From the NCBI RefSeq assembly GCF_047425865.1, contig NZ_CP179735.1: DNA of 64,000 nucleotides. One strand, 5' to 3'. The notes below the pieces were generated by a model. It was not told the DNA's origin. It was given only the letters and a program-made list of their open reading frames with translations, and did no database searches. Of the stretch, positions 1 to 9,568 are shown piece after piece; position 1 is the first letter of the stretch, and every line of letters starts with the position of its first letter. The stretch comes from Macrococcoides equi. Lineage in GTDB: Bacteria; Bacillota; Bacilli; Staphylococcales; Staphylococcaceae. The position numbers were made by a program, and so were the translations under genes.

Positions 1-825
1 CAAGAGGATGATGTCCAAATTGTTCAACAACAGCTGAAGCCTTTGTATGACAAATATAATCTTGAAATCGCTGAGATCAAGGACCATCCTGAAAGTGAAT
101 TTTACGATAAACTTGAGCTGTTGATTGATCTACACATACCTGTCGCAAGCTTTACTTTCGGTCTGCCTGATAAAGAGATTGTTCATAAGTTAACAGCTAA
201 CGGTATTATCTCTATTGCAACAGCGGGGTCAGTTGAAGAAGCAATCGCCATTGAAAATGCTGGATTTGATATGGTCGTTGCCCAAGGTTATGAAGCTGGT
301 GGCCATAAAGGGTCATACACAAATGCACGTGGCATTGGAACTATCGCTTTAATTCCTCAAATAGTTGATCAGGTGTCTATTCCGGTCATCGCTGCAGGCG
401 GTATTATGGATGCTCGGGGTGTCCTTGCTGCATTAACACTAGGTGCTCAAGGTGTGCAAATGGGGACGGCTTTTCTGACCTCTCATGAAAGTAAAGCTCC
501 GGTCATCCATAAAGATGCCATCCTTCACGCACAACCGAGTGATACAGTCATCACTAACGTATTCAGTGGGAAAAGTGCACGTGGTATCGAAAATGATTTT
601 ATAAGAACACTAGAGTCAAGTGATATTGCACCATTATGTTATCCCTTACAAAACGACTTAACAAAAAGTATACGTGCCAGCGCTGCTCAATCTGGTAATA
701 AAGAGCATCTTCACTTATGGTGCGGGCAAGCACCTTTACTTGCAAAAAAGTTAAACGCTCAAGGCATCTTCAGAGAAATTGTTGCTCAAGTAGATGATCA
801 AATACTTAATTTAATGTCAAAATAA
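1..825 (+). CDS. Nitronate monooxygenase / 2-nitropropane dioxygenase family flavoprotein, 5' end outside the window
   Basis: FMN-dependent TIM-barrel enzyme of the family that oxidises alkyl nitronates; some relatives are FabK-type enoyl reductases. The frame is open from base 1 and the start lies to the left; the TTG at 43 is internal. Family marks are the QGYEAGGHKG loop, the IPVIAAGGIMD strand that binds phosphate, and GAQGVQMGTAFL after it. The conserved catalytic His region of nitronate monooxygenases corresponds to AGGHKG. The gene ends just before a strong hairpin terminator and converges with the permease gene. The family assignment is firm, the substrate unknown. Confidence 0.85.
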   Translation, partial: QEDDVQIVQQQLKPLYDKYNLEIAEIKDHPESEFYDKLELLIDLHIPVASFTFGLPDKEIVHKLTANGIISIATAGSVEEAIAIENAGFDMVVAQGYEAGGHKGSYTNARGIGTIALIPQIVDQVSIPVIAAGGIMDARGVLAALTLGAQGVQMGTAFLTSHESKAPVIHKDAILHAQPSDTVITNVFSGKSARGIENDFIRTLESSDIAPLCYPLQNDLTKSIRASAAQSGNKEHLHLWCGQAPLLAKKLNAQGIFREIVAQVDDQILNLMSK

Positions 826-859
826 TAAATAATCCACGATTCTTAACTAAATATAATTA

Positions 860-890
860 AAAGCTCTCAGATGATTTTCTGAGAGCTTTT
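860..890. terminator. Bidirectional terminator between convergent genes
   Basis: An 11-bp stem starting AAAGCTCTCAG closes over a short loop with its complement ending in a T-run on the plus strand and an A-run on the other side. It therefore can end both the nitronate monooxygenase transcript and the permease transcript. Confidence 0.85.
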
Positions 891-893
891 ATA

Positions 894-2210
894 TTAAATC
901 ATACCTTTTTTCTTTTGATTAAGATAGATTGGAATACCAAGGAGTGTCACAACTATACCTGTGACAGCTAACCCAAATTGTGTGAACAGTGTGTTTACCA
1001 TCACGAATATACCAGCAAGTAGTGCGATCAACGGAATCACTGGATACAGTGGTACTTTGTAAGAACGTGCTAAGTCCTTTTCTTTTTTGCGTAGAATAAA
1101 TACCGCATAGAATGCCATACAGTAAAATGCCCAGATGACAAAGACTAGCATGTTTGTAATTGAATCAAAAGCACCACGTGACACCATAATTATCGCAATG
1201 ATTACCTGGATTAAACCACTTACCCATGGCGCTCCGCTACGTGTGCGCTTCATAATCATTTCCTTGAAAGGCAGTAATCCTTGCTGTGCCATCGCTTCCG
1301 GCACACGCATTCCTGTCATTGTATAACCATTTAATGCACCGTAAACTGACACCATAATACCGATAGTAATCAACTTACCACCAGACTGCCCGAAAAGAAT
1401 TTGTGCCGTTTCAGTCGCAGCATTAAGATTGCCTTGAAGTGATGTGATTGGTTGCGTAAATAAAAACGCTGCGTTTACGAGTAAATAGATTACCGTAACT
1501 AAACCTAAGCCTAACGTAATAGCAAGCGGTAAATCTCTTTTAGGATTTTTCATTTCCCCGGCAATATTACCGACATGAATCCATCCATCATAGGCAAACA
1601 TGGTCGCAAGTAAGCCTGCACCAAGCGCAGTGAAGAAGTTAATTCCTGAATCACCTGTCGTTGGTATGAACGATACTTCAACGTCTCCTTTATGCATTAA
1701 GCCAAATATTACGATTGCCACAATCGGTATCAGTTTAACAACTAAAGTCACAGACTGCAGCATACCTCCTGCCTTTGAGCCTAAGCAGTTAATTAACAGA
1801 ATCGAAAACATAGCAAGTACAGCAATCACAAATACCCATGATTGATTCAGATGTAGTAAATTTCTTACCTGCTCTGCAAAAACGATAGATTGTGCTGCAA
1901 TCATCGCAGGAAAATATATAAAACTTTGTGCCCAGCCAGCTAAAAATCCATAAAACTTACCATATGTATAATCAATGTAGGTTGTTAATCCCCCATTGCG
2001 CGGGATAGCTGCTGCAAGCTCTGCTACAGTAAGCCCGGCACAAATTGTAATTAATCCTCCAAGCAACCAGACAAAAAGTGTCATCCCCGATGTCCCGGTA
2101 ACTTCTGTTGTGTTTGATATTTTAAAGAATACGCCTGATCCTATAACTGTACCCATAACGAGAGCAAGTGCAGGAAAGAAACCGATTCCTTTTTTTGTAG
2201 TTTGATTCAT
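894..2210 (-). CDS. APC-family amino acid permease, SteT-like (Ser/Thr exchanger type)
   Basis: Membrane amino acid transporter of the APC superfamily, 438 residues with about 12 hydrophobic segments. The first segment holds the family signature VIGSGVFF, and a GWIHVGNIAGEMKNPKR stretch in the middle is typical of LAT/SteT-type exchangers. Length and N-terminus resemble Bacillus SteT (serine/threonine exchanger), but substrate cannot be read from sequence. The ATG at 2210 is chosen because TTAAGGAGGTCATT precedes it; the upstream TTG at 2231 has no comparable site. It is a single-gene unit downstream of, and transcribed in the same direction as, the ppdK operon, from which a terminator separates it. 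Confidence 0.8.
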   Translation of the reverse strand: MNQTTKKGIGFFPALALVMGTVIGSGVFFKISNTTEVTGTSGMTLFVWLLGGLITICAGLTVAELAAAIPRNGGLTTYIDYTYGKFYGFLAGWAQSFIYFPAMIAAQSIVFAEQVRNLLHLNQSWVFVIAVLAMFSILLINCLGSKAGGMLQSVTLVVKLIPIVAIVIFGLMHKGDVEVSFIPTTGDSGINFFTALGAGLLATMFAYDGWIHVGNIAGEMKNPKRDLPLAITLGLGLVTVIYLLVNAAFLFTQPITSLQGNLNAATETAQILFGQSGGKLITIGIMVSVYGALNGYTMTGMRVPEAMAQQGLLPFKEMIMKRTRSGAPWVSGLIQVIIAIIMVSRGAFDSITNMLVFVIWAFYCMAFYAVFILRKKEKDLARSYKVPLYPVIPLIALLAGIFVMVNTLFTQFGLAVTGIVVTLLGIPIYLNQKKKGMI

Positions 2211-2279
2211 AATGACCTCCTTAATCTTCAACTATAATAGCATATAATTCATTGAATTTGGAATGTGGTTTCAAATTCA

Positions 2280-2308
2280 TAAAAAAACCTTCCGGATTCC
2301 CGGAAGGT
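2280..2308 (-). terminator. Terminator of the ppdK operon
   Basis: On the minus strand the stem ACCTTCCGG / CCGGAAGGT with a 4-nt loop is followed by seven T, just after the stop of the PPDK regulatory protein gene. Confidence 0.9.
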
Positions 2309-2314
2309 CGGTCA

Positions 2315-3139
2315 TTATTTCTTTCTTCTTAAATGTTTCTCGATATAAAATGCTGATTCTTCAATAGATTTATATTCAGTATTAATAACCGTTGCATTTA
2401 AACGATTAAATACTTCTTCAGCATAACTTAATTCTTCTTTAATACGCTTCAAGTCATTATATTGACCTGGGCCAGTAAGTCCTAAAACTTTCACACGTTC
2501 AGTACGGATATTCATAATGTAATTAGGACTTGCTGTTAACCCGAATACCTTTAAATTCTTCTGTGCATACACTTCTTCTGGAATTGGCGATTCAGGTACT
2601 AAAGGGATATTCGCCACTTTATAACCTTTGTTCGCTAAATACATACTTAACGGTGTCTTTGACGTTCTGGATACCCCAACAATTATTGCATCAGCTTCTG
2701 CAAGATTATGAAAATTCTTACCATCATCATATTTTACAGAGTATTCTATCGCCTCTATACGCTTAAAATACTCTTCATCCATCTTACGTAATGCACCGCT
2801 CTCACCTATTGGTTCCATGTCAGTATGGTTTTGGATGACCTGAATGAGTCCTGTCATATAATCAATATAAGAAAGTCCCGTTTCTTTTGCAAAGGCTTTA
2901 CCTAATCGATTGAACTCTGGATTCACGAGCGTTGTCACAACAACTGCCTCTTTTTGCTTAGCCAGCTCTAAAATATTCTTAAATTCCTCTTCATCTTTGA
3001 TAAATGAAAATTTCTTCACACTTACAGATGTGAGTTTTGGAAACTGAGATAACGTTGCATGTAACATTCTATCAGCCGTCTCACCGATAGAATCAGAAAT
3101 AATATAGATAATTAAATCTTTTGTTTCATATTTACTCAA
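2315..3139 (-). CDS. PPDK regulatory protein (DUF299 bifunctional ADP-dependent kinase / Pi-dependent phosphorylase)
   Basis: Bifunctional enzyme that inactivates pyruvate phosphate dikinase by phosphorylating an active-site Thr with ADP and reactivates it by phosphorolysis. The protein (274 residues) begins near IISDSIGETAD, the conserved DUF299 N-terminus, and carries the P-loop-like GVSRTSKTPLSMYLA. I place the start at the TTG at 3139 because AGGAGG lies five bases upstream; a longer reading frame to 3217 overlaps the end of ppdK and has no support. It sits directly downstream of ppdK, the expected target, 17 bases after its stop, so the two form an operon. Confidence 0.9.
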   Translation of the reverse strand: MSKYETKDLIIYIISDSIGETADRMLHATLSQFPKLTSVSVKKFSFIKDEEEFKNILELAKQKEAVVVTTLVNPEFNRLGKAFAKETGLSYIDYMTGLIQVIQNHTDMEPIGESGALRKMDEEYFKRIEAIEYSVKYDDGKNFHNLAEADAIIVGVSRTSKTPLSMYLANKGYKVANIPLVPESPIPEEVYAQKNLKVFGLTASPNYIMNIRTERVKVLGLTGPGQYNDLKRIKEELSYAEEVFNRLNATVINTEYKSIEESAFYIEKHLRRKK

Positions 3140-3156
3140 AGTGTACCTCCTGTTAT

Positions 3157-5772
3157 TTATTTCACCTGGCTTTGCGCAGTCGCAAGAATGGCTCCTGGTA
3201 CACGGAATGGTGAGCATGAAACATAATCAATATCAAGTTCATTGAAGAAGTGAATTGATTTAGGATCTCCACCTAACTCCCCACAAACCCCAATCTTAAT
3301 TGCTGGATTTGCCGATTTAGCACTTTGTACTGCAATCTTAATAAGTTGTCCCATACCTTCTACGTCTAATGTCTGGAATGGATCAACAGCTAAGATTTCA
3401 CGGTTAATATATTCGTTGATGAATTTTCCAGCATCATCACGAGAGAATCCGTATGTCAACTGCGTTAGATCATTTGTACCGAAGCTAAAGAATTCAGAAT
3501 GCTTAGCGAGTTCGCCTGCAACTAAACATGCACGTGGTGTTTCAATCATTGTACCAATCAGATAATCAACTTGTACACCTTTTGCATCCATGATTTCCTG
3601 CGCTTTTTTCTTAACTACATCTTTTAAGATAACAAATTCCTGTGTTGTTGATACTAAAGGAATCATGATTTCTGGTTTTGTTTCGATGCCTTTTTCTTTT
3701 AAGTTTAATACAGCAGTAATAATCGCTTCTGTCTGCATTTCATATAATTCAGGATAAGTAATCGCTAAACGGCAACCTCTGTGTCCAAGCATCGGGTTAA
3801 ATTCATGTAATTCAGCGATACGTTTGTCTAAGAAGTCAGTTGTAACACCTAACTGATCCGCTACTGCCTGAACTTCTTCGCCACCTTTAGGCAGGAATTC
3901 GTGTAACGGCGGATCTAATAAACGAACGATTGAAGGACGGTCTTGAGATAAGTTAAAGATGCCTTCAAAATCTTCAGTCTGATAAACTTTGATTTTATTT
4001 AATGCTTCTACGCGTTCTTCGTATGTTGAAGCTAAGATGAAACGTCTCATTTCGATTAAACGCTCTTCACCGAAGAACATATGCTCAGTACGTACAAGGC
4101 CGATACCTTTTGCATTAAATGAATATCCTGCTTTAATATCGCCATCTGTTTCTGCATTCATTCGTACAGAAAGACGTGCAATCTCTTCTGCCCATCCCAT
4201 AAATTCTTCAAATACTTCACTTGCTTCAGCTTTCGTTGTTTCAACAGCACCGATATAAACTGCACCTGTTGACCCGTTAACCGAGATTGTATCACCTTCA
4301 GATAAAGTTTTACCTGAATATTTAACGTATTTTTCTTTCGTATTAATTTCTAAATCAGAGCAGCCTGTTACGCAACATTTACCCATACCACGGGCTACTA
4401 CTGCAGCATGACTTGTCATTCCACCATGTGTTGTAACTATCGCTTCTGCTGCAATCATACCTTCAATATCTTCAGGAGATGTTTCAGGACGCACAAGAAT
4501 AACTTTTTCACCTGCTTCAGCTTTTGCTTTTGCATCTAATGCTGAGAACACAATGACACCTGTTGCTGCACCTGGTGAAGCTGGAAGTCCTTTATCAGAA
4601 ACAAGTTCAGCTGTTTCTAACGCCTCTTCTTTGAATGTTGGATGTAATAACTGATCAATTGATTTTACATCAACCATACCTATAGCATCTTCCTTAGAAA
4701 TAACACCTTCGTGTACCATATCTACCGCAATATTGATTGCAGCTTTCGCTGTACGTTTACCGTTACGCGTTTGTAAAATGAATAACTTTTCGTTCTCAAT
4801 TGTAAACTCGATATCCTGCATATCTTTGTAGTGCGCTTCTAATTTCTTCGTTACATCGACAAATGTTTGATATACATCAGGCATTTGATTATTTAAAGTT
4901 TCAATCTCCTTAGGTGTACGAATTCCAGCAACAACGTCTTCACCTTGAGCGTTAAGTAAGTATTCACCATATAATTTATGTTCACCTGTAGCTGGGTTAC
5001 GTGTAAATGCTACACCTGTACCTGAACGGTCACCACTATTACCGAAGACCATCTCCTGAACGTTAACTGCAGTACCAATATTGTGTGGAATTTCATTTAA
5101 GTCACGATAAATACGCGCACGATCATTATTCCATGATTTGAATACCGCTTCAATCGCTTCTGTTAATTGTTTTTTAGGATCCTGCGGGAAAGGTTTATGT
5201 GCTTCTTCAACATAGATTTCTTTATATTGCTCGACGATTTGTTTTAAATCTTCTGCAGGAACATCGGCATCTGTTGCATGACCTTTATCCTTTTTGAATG
5301 ATTCGAAGTATTCTTCAAACGCAGGCATCGGAATGTTGTATACCACACTACCGAACATTTGTAATAAACGACGATAGCAATCATAAGCAAAACGAGCATC
5401 TTCAGTCTTTGCTGCTAACTTTTCTACATTTTCATCATTTAACCCTAAATTTAAGATTGTATCCATCATACCAGGCATCGAAATTTTTGCCCCACTACGA
5501 ACAGATACTAGTAATAAATTTTCATCAGAAGAGAATGCTTTATTTGTTTTATCTTCAAGTTCTTTTAATTTTTCATCTAATTGTGATAATACTTCATCAG
5601 ATAATACTTCACCACGATCTAAATATTCAATACATGCTTCAGTAGTAATCGTGAAACCATTAGGAACCGGTAATCCAAGGCGCATCATTTCAGACAAGTT
5701 TGCACCCTTACCTCCTAATAAGTCTTTCATTGACTGACTTCCTTCTTCAAATGCATATACAAATTTACTCAA
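3157..5772 (-). CDS. ppdK: Pyruvate, phosphate dikinase
   Basis: Interconverts pyruvate + ATP + Pi and PEP + AMP + PPi, either as a gluconeogenic route or as a PPi-saving glycolytic step. The 871-residue length matches bacterial PPDK. Visible parts are the N-terminal ATP-grasp domain (LLGGKGANLSEM, SVRSGA), the phosphohistidine domain with GGMTSHAAVVARGMG near residue 450, where the His carries phosphate and the preceding Thr is the regulatory site, and the C-terminal PEP/pyruvate barrel ending in IGVCGELGGDP with the catalytic Cys. Start is taken as TTG at 5772 after GAGGTGG; the ATG at 5787 would overlap that site. The downstream gene encodes its regulator. Confidence 0.95.
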   Translation of the reverse strand: MSKFVYAFEEGSQSMKDLLGGKGANLSEMMRLGLPVPNGFTITTEACIEYLDRGEVLSDEVLSQLDEKLKELEDKTNKAFSSDENLLLVSVRSGAKISMPGMMDTILNLGLNDENVEKLAAKTEDARFAYDCYRRLLQMFGSVVYNIPMPAFEEYFESFKKDKGHATDADVPAEDLKQIVEQYKEIYVEEAHKPFPQDPKKQLTEAIEAVFKSWNNDRARIYRDLNEIPHNIGTAVNVQEMVFGNSGDRSGTGVAFTRNPATGEHKLYGEYLLNAQGEDVVAGIRTPKEIETLNNQMPDVYQTFVDVTKKLEAHYKDMQDIEFTIENEKLFILQTRNGKRTAKAAINIAVDMVHEGVISKEDAIGMVDVKSIDQLLHPTFKEEALETAELVSDKGLPASPGAATGVIVFSALDAKAKAEAGEKVILVRPETSPEDIEGMIAAEAIVTTHGGMTSHAAVVARGMGKCCVTGCSDLEINTKEKYVKYSGKTLSEGDTISVNGSTGAVYIGAVETTKAEASEVFEEFMGWAEEIARLSVRMNAETDGDIKAGYSFNAKGIGLVRTEHMFFGEERLIEMRRFILASTYEERVEALNKIKVYQTEDFEGIFNLSQDRPSIVRLLDPPLHEFLPKGGEEVQAVADQLGVTTDFLDKRIAELHEFNPMLGHRGCRLAITYPELYEMQTEAIITAVLNLKEKGIETKPEIMIPLVSTTQEFVILKDVVKKKAQEIMDAKGVQVDYLIGTMIETPRACLVAGELAKHSEFFSFGTNDLTQLTYGFSRDDAGKFINEYINREILAVDPFQTLDVEGMGQLIKIAVQSAKSANPAIKIGVCGELGGDPKSIHFFNELDIDYVSCSPFRVPGAILATAQSQVK

Positions 5773-5819
5773 AATTAGCCACCTCATTATTTTTTGTGTT
5801 ATACCAATTAGTTTATTAG

Positions 5820-5849
5820 GTTATACTATTATGATAATTAGTATGTCAC
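5820..5849 (-). promoter_or_regulatory. Candidate ppdK promoter
   Basis: On the minus strand GTGACA (5849-5844) and TATAAC (5825-5820) are separated by 18 bp, about 50 bases upstream of the ppdK start. The match to sigma-A consensus is moderate. Confidence 0.4.
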
Positions 5850-5961
5850 ATTAAAACAATGATGACAATCATTAAATATAAACTTACAGGAAATATTTAT
5901 GCTAAATATGAATGTATTGTGAACGTACGAACATATATTTCAAAAACTTTCTATTATAATA

Positions 5962-5990
5962 TAGCCATTTTGAAAACGCTTTATTATAAT
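5962..5990 (+). promoter_or_regulatory. Candidate promoter overlapped by a cre-like CcpA site
   Basis: TATAAT at 5985-5990 has a weak -35 (TAGCCA, 5962-5967) at 17 bp. Between them, TTGAAAACGCTTTAT at 5970-5984 fits the CcpA box WTGNAANCGNWNNCW with one mismatch. It lies in the 271-bp gap shared by ppdK (leftward) and the gene at 6044 (rightward), so it could place either under carbon catabolite control. A second ATTATAAT occurs at 5953-5960. The rest of this gap is AT-rich and shows no gene. Confidence 0.4.
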
Positions 5991-6043
5991 CGAGGTAACT
6001 TAAAGTTTATCTTTAAGAAAACTTTTTTAAAGGGGAGATTCAT

Positions 6044-6583
6044 ATGTATCAACTAGAGTTTATTGATGGAAAAAAACATCATACTGTAGGAATGTTCAGC
6101 ACAGTTGAAGAAATTAAAGAATGGTTAGCTATTGTACCATTCATTACGGCGTATGAATCTGAAGGCGAGTACACGATGGAATATAAGAATATTCCGGATT
6201 ATGCAGAGATTGAGTGGAGAGGTAGCATCGTACCGATTACACGACATTCATTTACAGGTGATCATGTTATCGTCATTGACTGGTCATATGTAGCAACAAT
6301 TAAAGACCATGAAGGTATTGTTCCAGGTTATACTTTAATCGAAGGTTACATGTACGAAAATAGTGATGTTGAAGATTACATCGCTGTACGTAACAAGATG
6401 AAAGATGAATTAAAAGATTACTATGCTGTTCTTGGTAAGACAGTATTTGTCGATGGGTTAGGATCAGAAGACGGCGAGTATATCACAACTGAAGGCGGTC
6501 CTATCATTCATATCGACCCAATCAATGTAGATGCGTGGGAAAAAGCAGAAAGTATCGAAGCATTTGTGAAGACGTTTGAATAA
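6044..6583 (+). CDS. Conserved hypothetical protein, acidic, 179 residues
   Basis: I do not recognise this protein. It is soluble (no signal peptide or membrane segment), acidic and rich in aromatic residues, with repeated short beta-prone stretches such as HVIVIDWSYVATI and KTVFVDGL. A clear AAAGGGGAG site seven bases ahead of the ATG and a strong terminator just after the stop show it is a genuine single-gene transcription unit. It stands divergent from ppdK, which does not by itself reveal a role. Confidence 0.7.
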   Translation: MYQLEFIDGKKHHTVGMFSTVEEIKEWLAIVPFITAYESEGEYTMEYKNIPDYAEIEWRGSIVPITRHSFTGDHVIVIDWSYVATIKDHEGIVPGYTLIEGYMYENSDVEDYIAVRNKMKDELKDYYAVLGKTVFVDGLGSEDGEYITTEGGPIIHIDPINVDAWEKAESIEAFVKTFE

Positions 6584-6592
6584 TATAAAGAG

Positions 6593-6631
6593 ATGGCCTG
6601 TTCTGATTGATGCAGAACAGGCCATTTTTTT
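6593..6631 (+). terminator. Strong intrinsic terminator
   Basis: Stem ATGGCCTGTTCTG with its complement CAGAACAGGCCAT, a 7-nt loop and a run of seven T after it, immediately downstream of the 179-residue hypothetical gene. Confidence 0.93.
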
Positions 6632-6668
6632 GTTGTTGGATTGCTCTTAGACGTGATGTTGTGGATGA

Positions 6669-6826
6669 TTTGGCATACGTCAGCTGTGACACGTGACATT
6701 TTGTGGCCTTTTGGCATACGTCGGCTGTGATGCGTGACATTTCGTGGTCGTTTGGCATACGTCGGCTGTGATGCGTGACATTTCGTGGTCGTTTGGCATA
6801 CGTCAAGCATCACGTGTGACATTTTT
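6669..6826. repeat. Tandem array with exact 41-bp period, four units
   Basis: Units begin at 6669, 6710, 6751 and 6792 with TTTGGCATACGTC and carry CGTGACATTT at positions 24-33. Units 2 and 3 are identical over all 41 bases; units 1 and 4 diverge in places. The reverse-strand reading frames over the array only reflect the period and are not genes. The array lies between two convergent genes, after the terminator at 6593-6631. Similar-period arrays occur near 11,300 and 38,380. Confidence 0.9.
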
Positions 6827-6846
6827 ATCGCAACTACCATCGTTTA

Positions 6847-8817
6847 TTATCTCTTATTAATAATCTTATAGTAAGTTCTTGATGTTATCAGATACATAAT
6901 GCCATAGATAATCATTATCACAATTATAACAATCCCATAACTTGTGAAAAACATCGTCTTATCACGTATCCCTAAGATCCCTAACAAATTAAATATTATT
7001 TTTGAAGCAAATAGCGTGTGTATGATAGTTATCAAGATCGGCAAACCAAATATCCAGATAATTTGTTTGTTTATCGTTTTCTTTATTAACTTCTGAGGTA
7101 AGCCTACTTTTTGCATAATCTCATAATTCCTTTGATCCTCATGTCCTTCAGATAACTGTTTATAGTATAAAACTAAAAATACACCGGTTAACAATGTTAT
7201 CGATACTACAATACCAATAAATATTAGTCCTCCATTTAAGTCATATACCATTTTTTGAACATCGTCTTTAGAATTAATCTGAACATCATACTTTTTCTCA
7301 ATTTTCGGAATTGCTTTTTTTAACTCTTTTTCATGATCTATTACATTGAAACCCATTATCCCAGATACAGTAGGTTTTTCCATTTCTCTTGTTGAAGGGT
7401 TTAAAGATTTAAAATAGTTACGATATTTTTCTAACTGCGTCTTATCTTTTACAACAATATACATCGCATCTATTGCAAGTTGATTTCCTAAATAATTCTC
7501 TTTAACTTTATGAACCTTTAAGTTTTTACCCTTAATATTTAAATTATCTTGTTGATTAAGTCTTGGTGCATTTGTACTTACTATCACTTCACTATCATTT
7601 AATTTTACGGCTGCATCATTTGCTTCACTATGACTCTCTGCGGTAGTCATCACTACATAGGTCATATCTTTTCCTTTTAGCTCTGAACGTGTCATCTTTA
7701 GCAGTGGTAACAATTTATTTTCTTCTTTAATTACAGGAAACATAATATGTTCACTATATCTAAATTTATCTACGTCAACGATATTTTTAATATCTCGTTT
7801 TATATTGTTTAACTGTTTTTTCTGAGTCTCAAATATATTCATTTCATACTGTTGTTTCATACTTCCAGCAACCTGTGCTTCGATACCACGATATGCTGTA
7901 AGTGACATACCCAGTGTTACAATCAAAAAAGTCATTAACATTGTGATACTTGCAAGACTTACTGCATTTGCTTTCATGCGAGATAATAATCCTGAAATCG
8001 AAAAGAATTGACTCGGTCGATAGTAAATTTTCTTATTATTTTTTAACAATTTCAATACAATGATTGTAAGTGACATGAATAGGCAATAAGTTCCTATCAA
8101 GACGAGTAAAATGGCTAAAAATATTGTTTGCAGTGAATCTAATATCCCTTTAACATTTAAAGCTAAATAATAACCATAAGTTAAAGCAACTCCACCGATG
8201 AGAAATAATATTGAAAGTAACCAGTTTGGTGTTTTTTTCTCCCCAGCAAGTTTTGAGCGCATAAGTAGTACCGGACTTTGCATAGTGATTATGATGTTAT
8301 TTAAAATAAATAATATGAACATGATGATGACAAGTAAGATAATAGTCGTATATGCTGCTTTATAATCAAAAGGATAATCCATCAAAGACATTCCTTTTGA
8401 TTGAACAAGTCGATTCATCATTAGAAATAAAAGGTTTCCAAAAAGATATCCGCCCAAAATACTTAGTATGCTAATTACGATAGTTTGAATAATGGATTCT
8501 AAAAATAATATAGTTCTTAAGTGTTTCTTCTCTAAACCAAGAACCATATGTAATGCGAACTCTTGTTTTCTTTGTTTCATTACAAATCGATTAGCATATA
8601 TTATAAAAACTACGGTAAGAATACCTATTAATATATTTGCATACATCAAAATTTGCGGAAGATTTTCATGACGTTTCTGAATATAATCATTATCAATCAT
8701 AGAGAGCACAATATACTGTAAACCAAGCATTACGCTTGTTGCTAAAATAAATGGAATAAATATTTTTCTCAAAGCTGCAAAGTTTTTCAACACAATCTTA
8801 AACAGTAACTTCCCCAC
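6847..8817 (-). CDS. Bce/Vra-type ABC transporter permease (peptide-antibiotic resistance)
   Basis: FtsX-like permease of the BceB/VraG/VraE class, 656 residues. A TM segment near the N-terminus is followed by further TMs to about residue 290, then a large extracellular domain (roughly residues 320-530) characteristic of the class, then the last TMs. Such permeases with their ATPase remove or sense bacitracin, nisin-like or cationic peptides and signal to the cognate sensor kinase. The start is a GTG at 8817, right after the ATPase stop and behind GAGGTGA; the long upstream extension overlaps the ATPase gene. The regulator and kinase genes lie upstream. Drug specificity is not readable. Confidence 0.85.
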   Translation of the reverse strand: MGKLLFKIVLKNFAALRKIFIPFILATSVMLGLQYIVLSMIDNDYIQKRHENLPQILMYANILIGILTVVFIIYANRFVMKQRKQEFALHMVLGLEKKHLRTILFLESIIQTIVISILSILGGYLFGNLLFLMMNRLVQSKGMSLMDYPFDYKAAYTTIILLVIIMFILFILNNIIITMQSPVLLMRSKLAGEKKTPNWLLSILFLIGGVALTYGYYLALNVKGILDSLQTIFLAILLVLIGTYCLFMSLTIIVLKLLKNNKKIYYRPSQFFSISGLLSRMKANAVSLASITMLMTFLIVTLGMSLTAYRGIEAQVAGSMKQQYEMNIFETQKKQLNNIKRDIKNIVDVDKFRYSEHIMFPVIKEENKLLPLLKMTRSELKGKDMTYVVMTTAESHSEANDAAVKLNDSEVIVSTNAPRLNQQDNLNIKGKNLKVHKVKENYLGNQLAIDAMYIVVKDKTQLEKYRNYFKSLNPSTREMEKPTVSGIMGFNVIDHEKELKKAIPKIEKKYDVQINSKDDVQKMVYDLNGGLIFIGIVVSITLLTGVFLVLYYKQLSEGHEDQRNYEIMQKVGLPQKLIKKTINKQIIWIFGLPILITIIHTLFASKIIFNLLGILGIRDKTMFFTSYGIVIIVIMIIYGIMYLITSRTYYKIINKR

Positions 8818-8818
8818 T

Positions 8819-9568
8819 CTACTCACCTCTTTCCGCGAGCATTGATAGACTATCAGAAATACGTTTCTGGAATTCGTTTTGTGATTCTTCTCCTCGGTAG
8901 ATTTCGTGATATAATATTCCATCTTTGATAAATACAACGCGACTTGCATATGAAGCATCAATGGCTGAGTGCGTTACCATGAGAATCGTTTGGTTATCTC
9001 TATTTATATCCTGGAATAAGTGCATAATATCTGTTGATGTCTTAGAATCTAATGCACCTGTTGGTTCATCTGCAAGTAATAGACTTGGATTTGAGATGAG
9101 TGCACGCGCAATCGCGACACGTTGCTGTTGCCCGCCTGAAATTTGATTCGGGAACTTCTTCAAGTGATCTGTAATCCCTAATTTCGGTGCTAAGCGTGAT
9201 AGACGTTCCTGCATTACTTGAGGTTTCATATTTGAGAGCACTAGCGGCATTAATATATTATCTTCATTACTCATCGTATGCAGGACATTAAAATCCTGAA
9301 ACACAAATCCTAAAGTGTCACGACGAAACTTTGCCACTTGTTTATTCTTTAACATACTTAAATCTTGTCCATCGATAATCACTGACCCTTCAGTTGGTGT
9401 ATCGAATGTTGCGATAATATTCAGTAATGTTGATTTACCTGAACCCGACTCACCCATTATCGCGACAAATTCTCCTTCATTAATCGAAAAATTCATATCT
9501 TTTAATGCAACCGTTTGGTTCGCACCTCTACCGAATACCTTCTTCACGTTTTTTATATTGAGTAACAT
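8819..9568 (-). CDS. Bce/Vra-type ABC transporter ATP-binding protein
   Basis: ATPase partner of the adjacent permease, 249 residues. It has Walker A GESGSGKST, signature SGGQQQR, Walker B LLLADEPTGALD and the switch His in MVTHS. The sequence falls in the MacB/LolD/BceA group. The ATG at 9568 is preceded by AAGGAG at eight bases; the in-frame GTG at 9577 sits too close to that site. It is separated by 112 bases from the sensor kinase gene, an interval with an inverted repeat and a 21-bp-spaced direct repeat, so it may have its own regulated promoter. Confidence 0.9.
   Translation of the reverse strand: MLLNIKNVKKVFGRGANQTVALKDMNFSINEGEFVAIMGESGSGKSTLLNIIATFDTPTEGSVIIDGQDLSMLKNKQVAKFRRDTLGFVFQDFNVLHTMSNEDNILMPLVLSNMKPQVMQERLSRLAPKLGITDHLKKFPNQISGGQQQRVAIARALISNPSLLLADEPTGALDSKTSTDIMHLFQDINRDNQTILMVTHSAIDASYASRVVFIKDGILYHEIYRGEESQNEFQKRISDSLSMLAERGE

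Noticed and set aside
5859..6056. 65-residue reading frame upstream of the 179-residue hypothetical
   Set aside because: No ribosome binding site, poor composition, overlaps the promoter region and the start of a well-supported gene.
6508..6840. Two overlapping repetitive proteins on the minus strand
   Set aside because: They only translate the 41-bp tandem repeat and the terminator before it; no start signal and period not a multiple of three.
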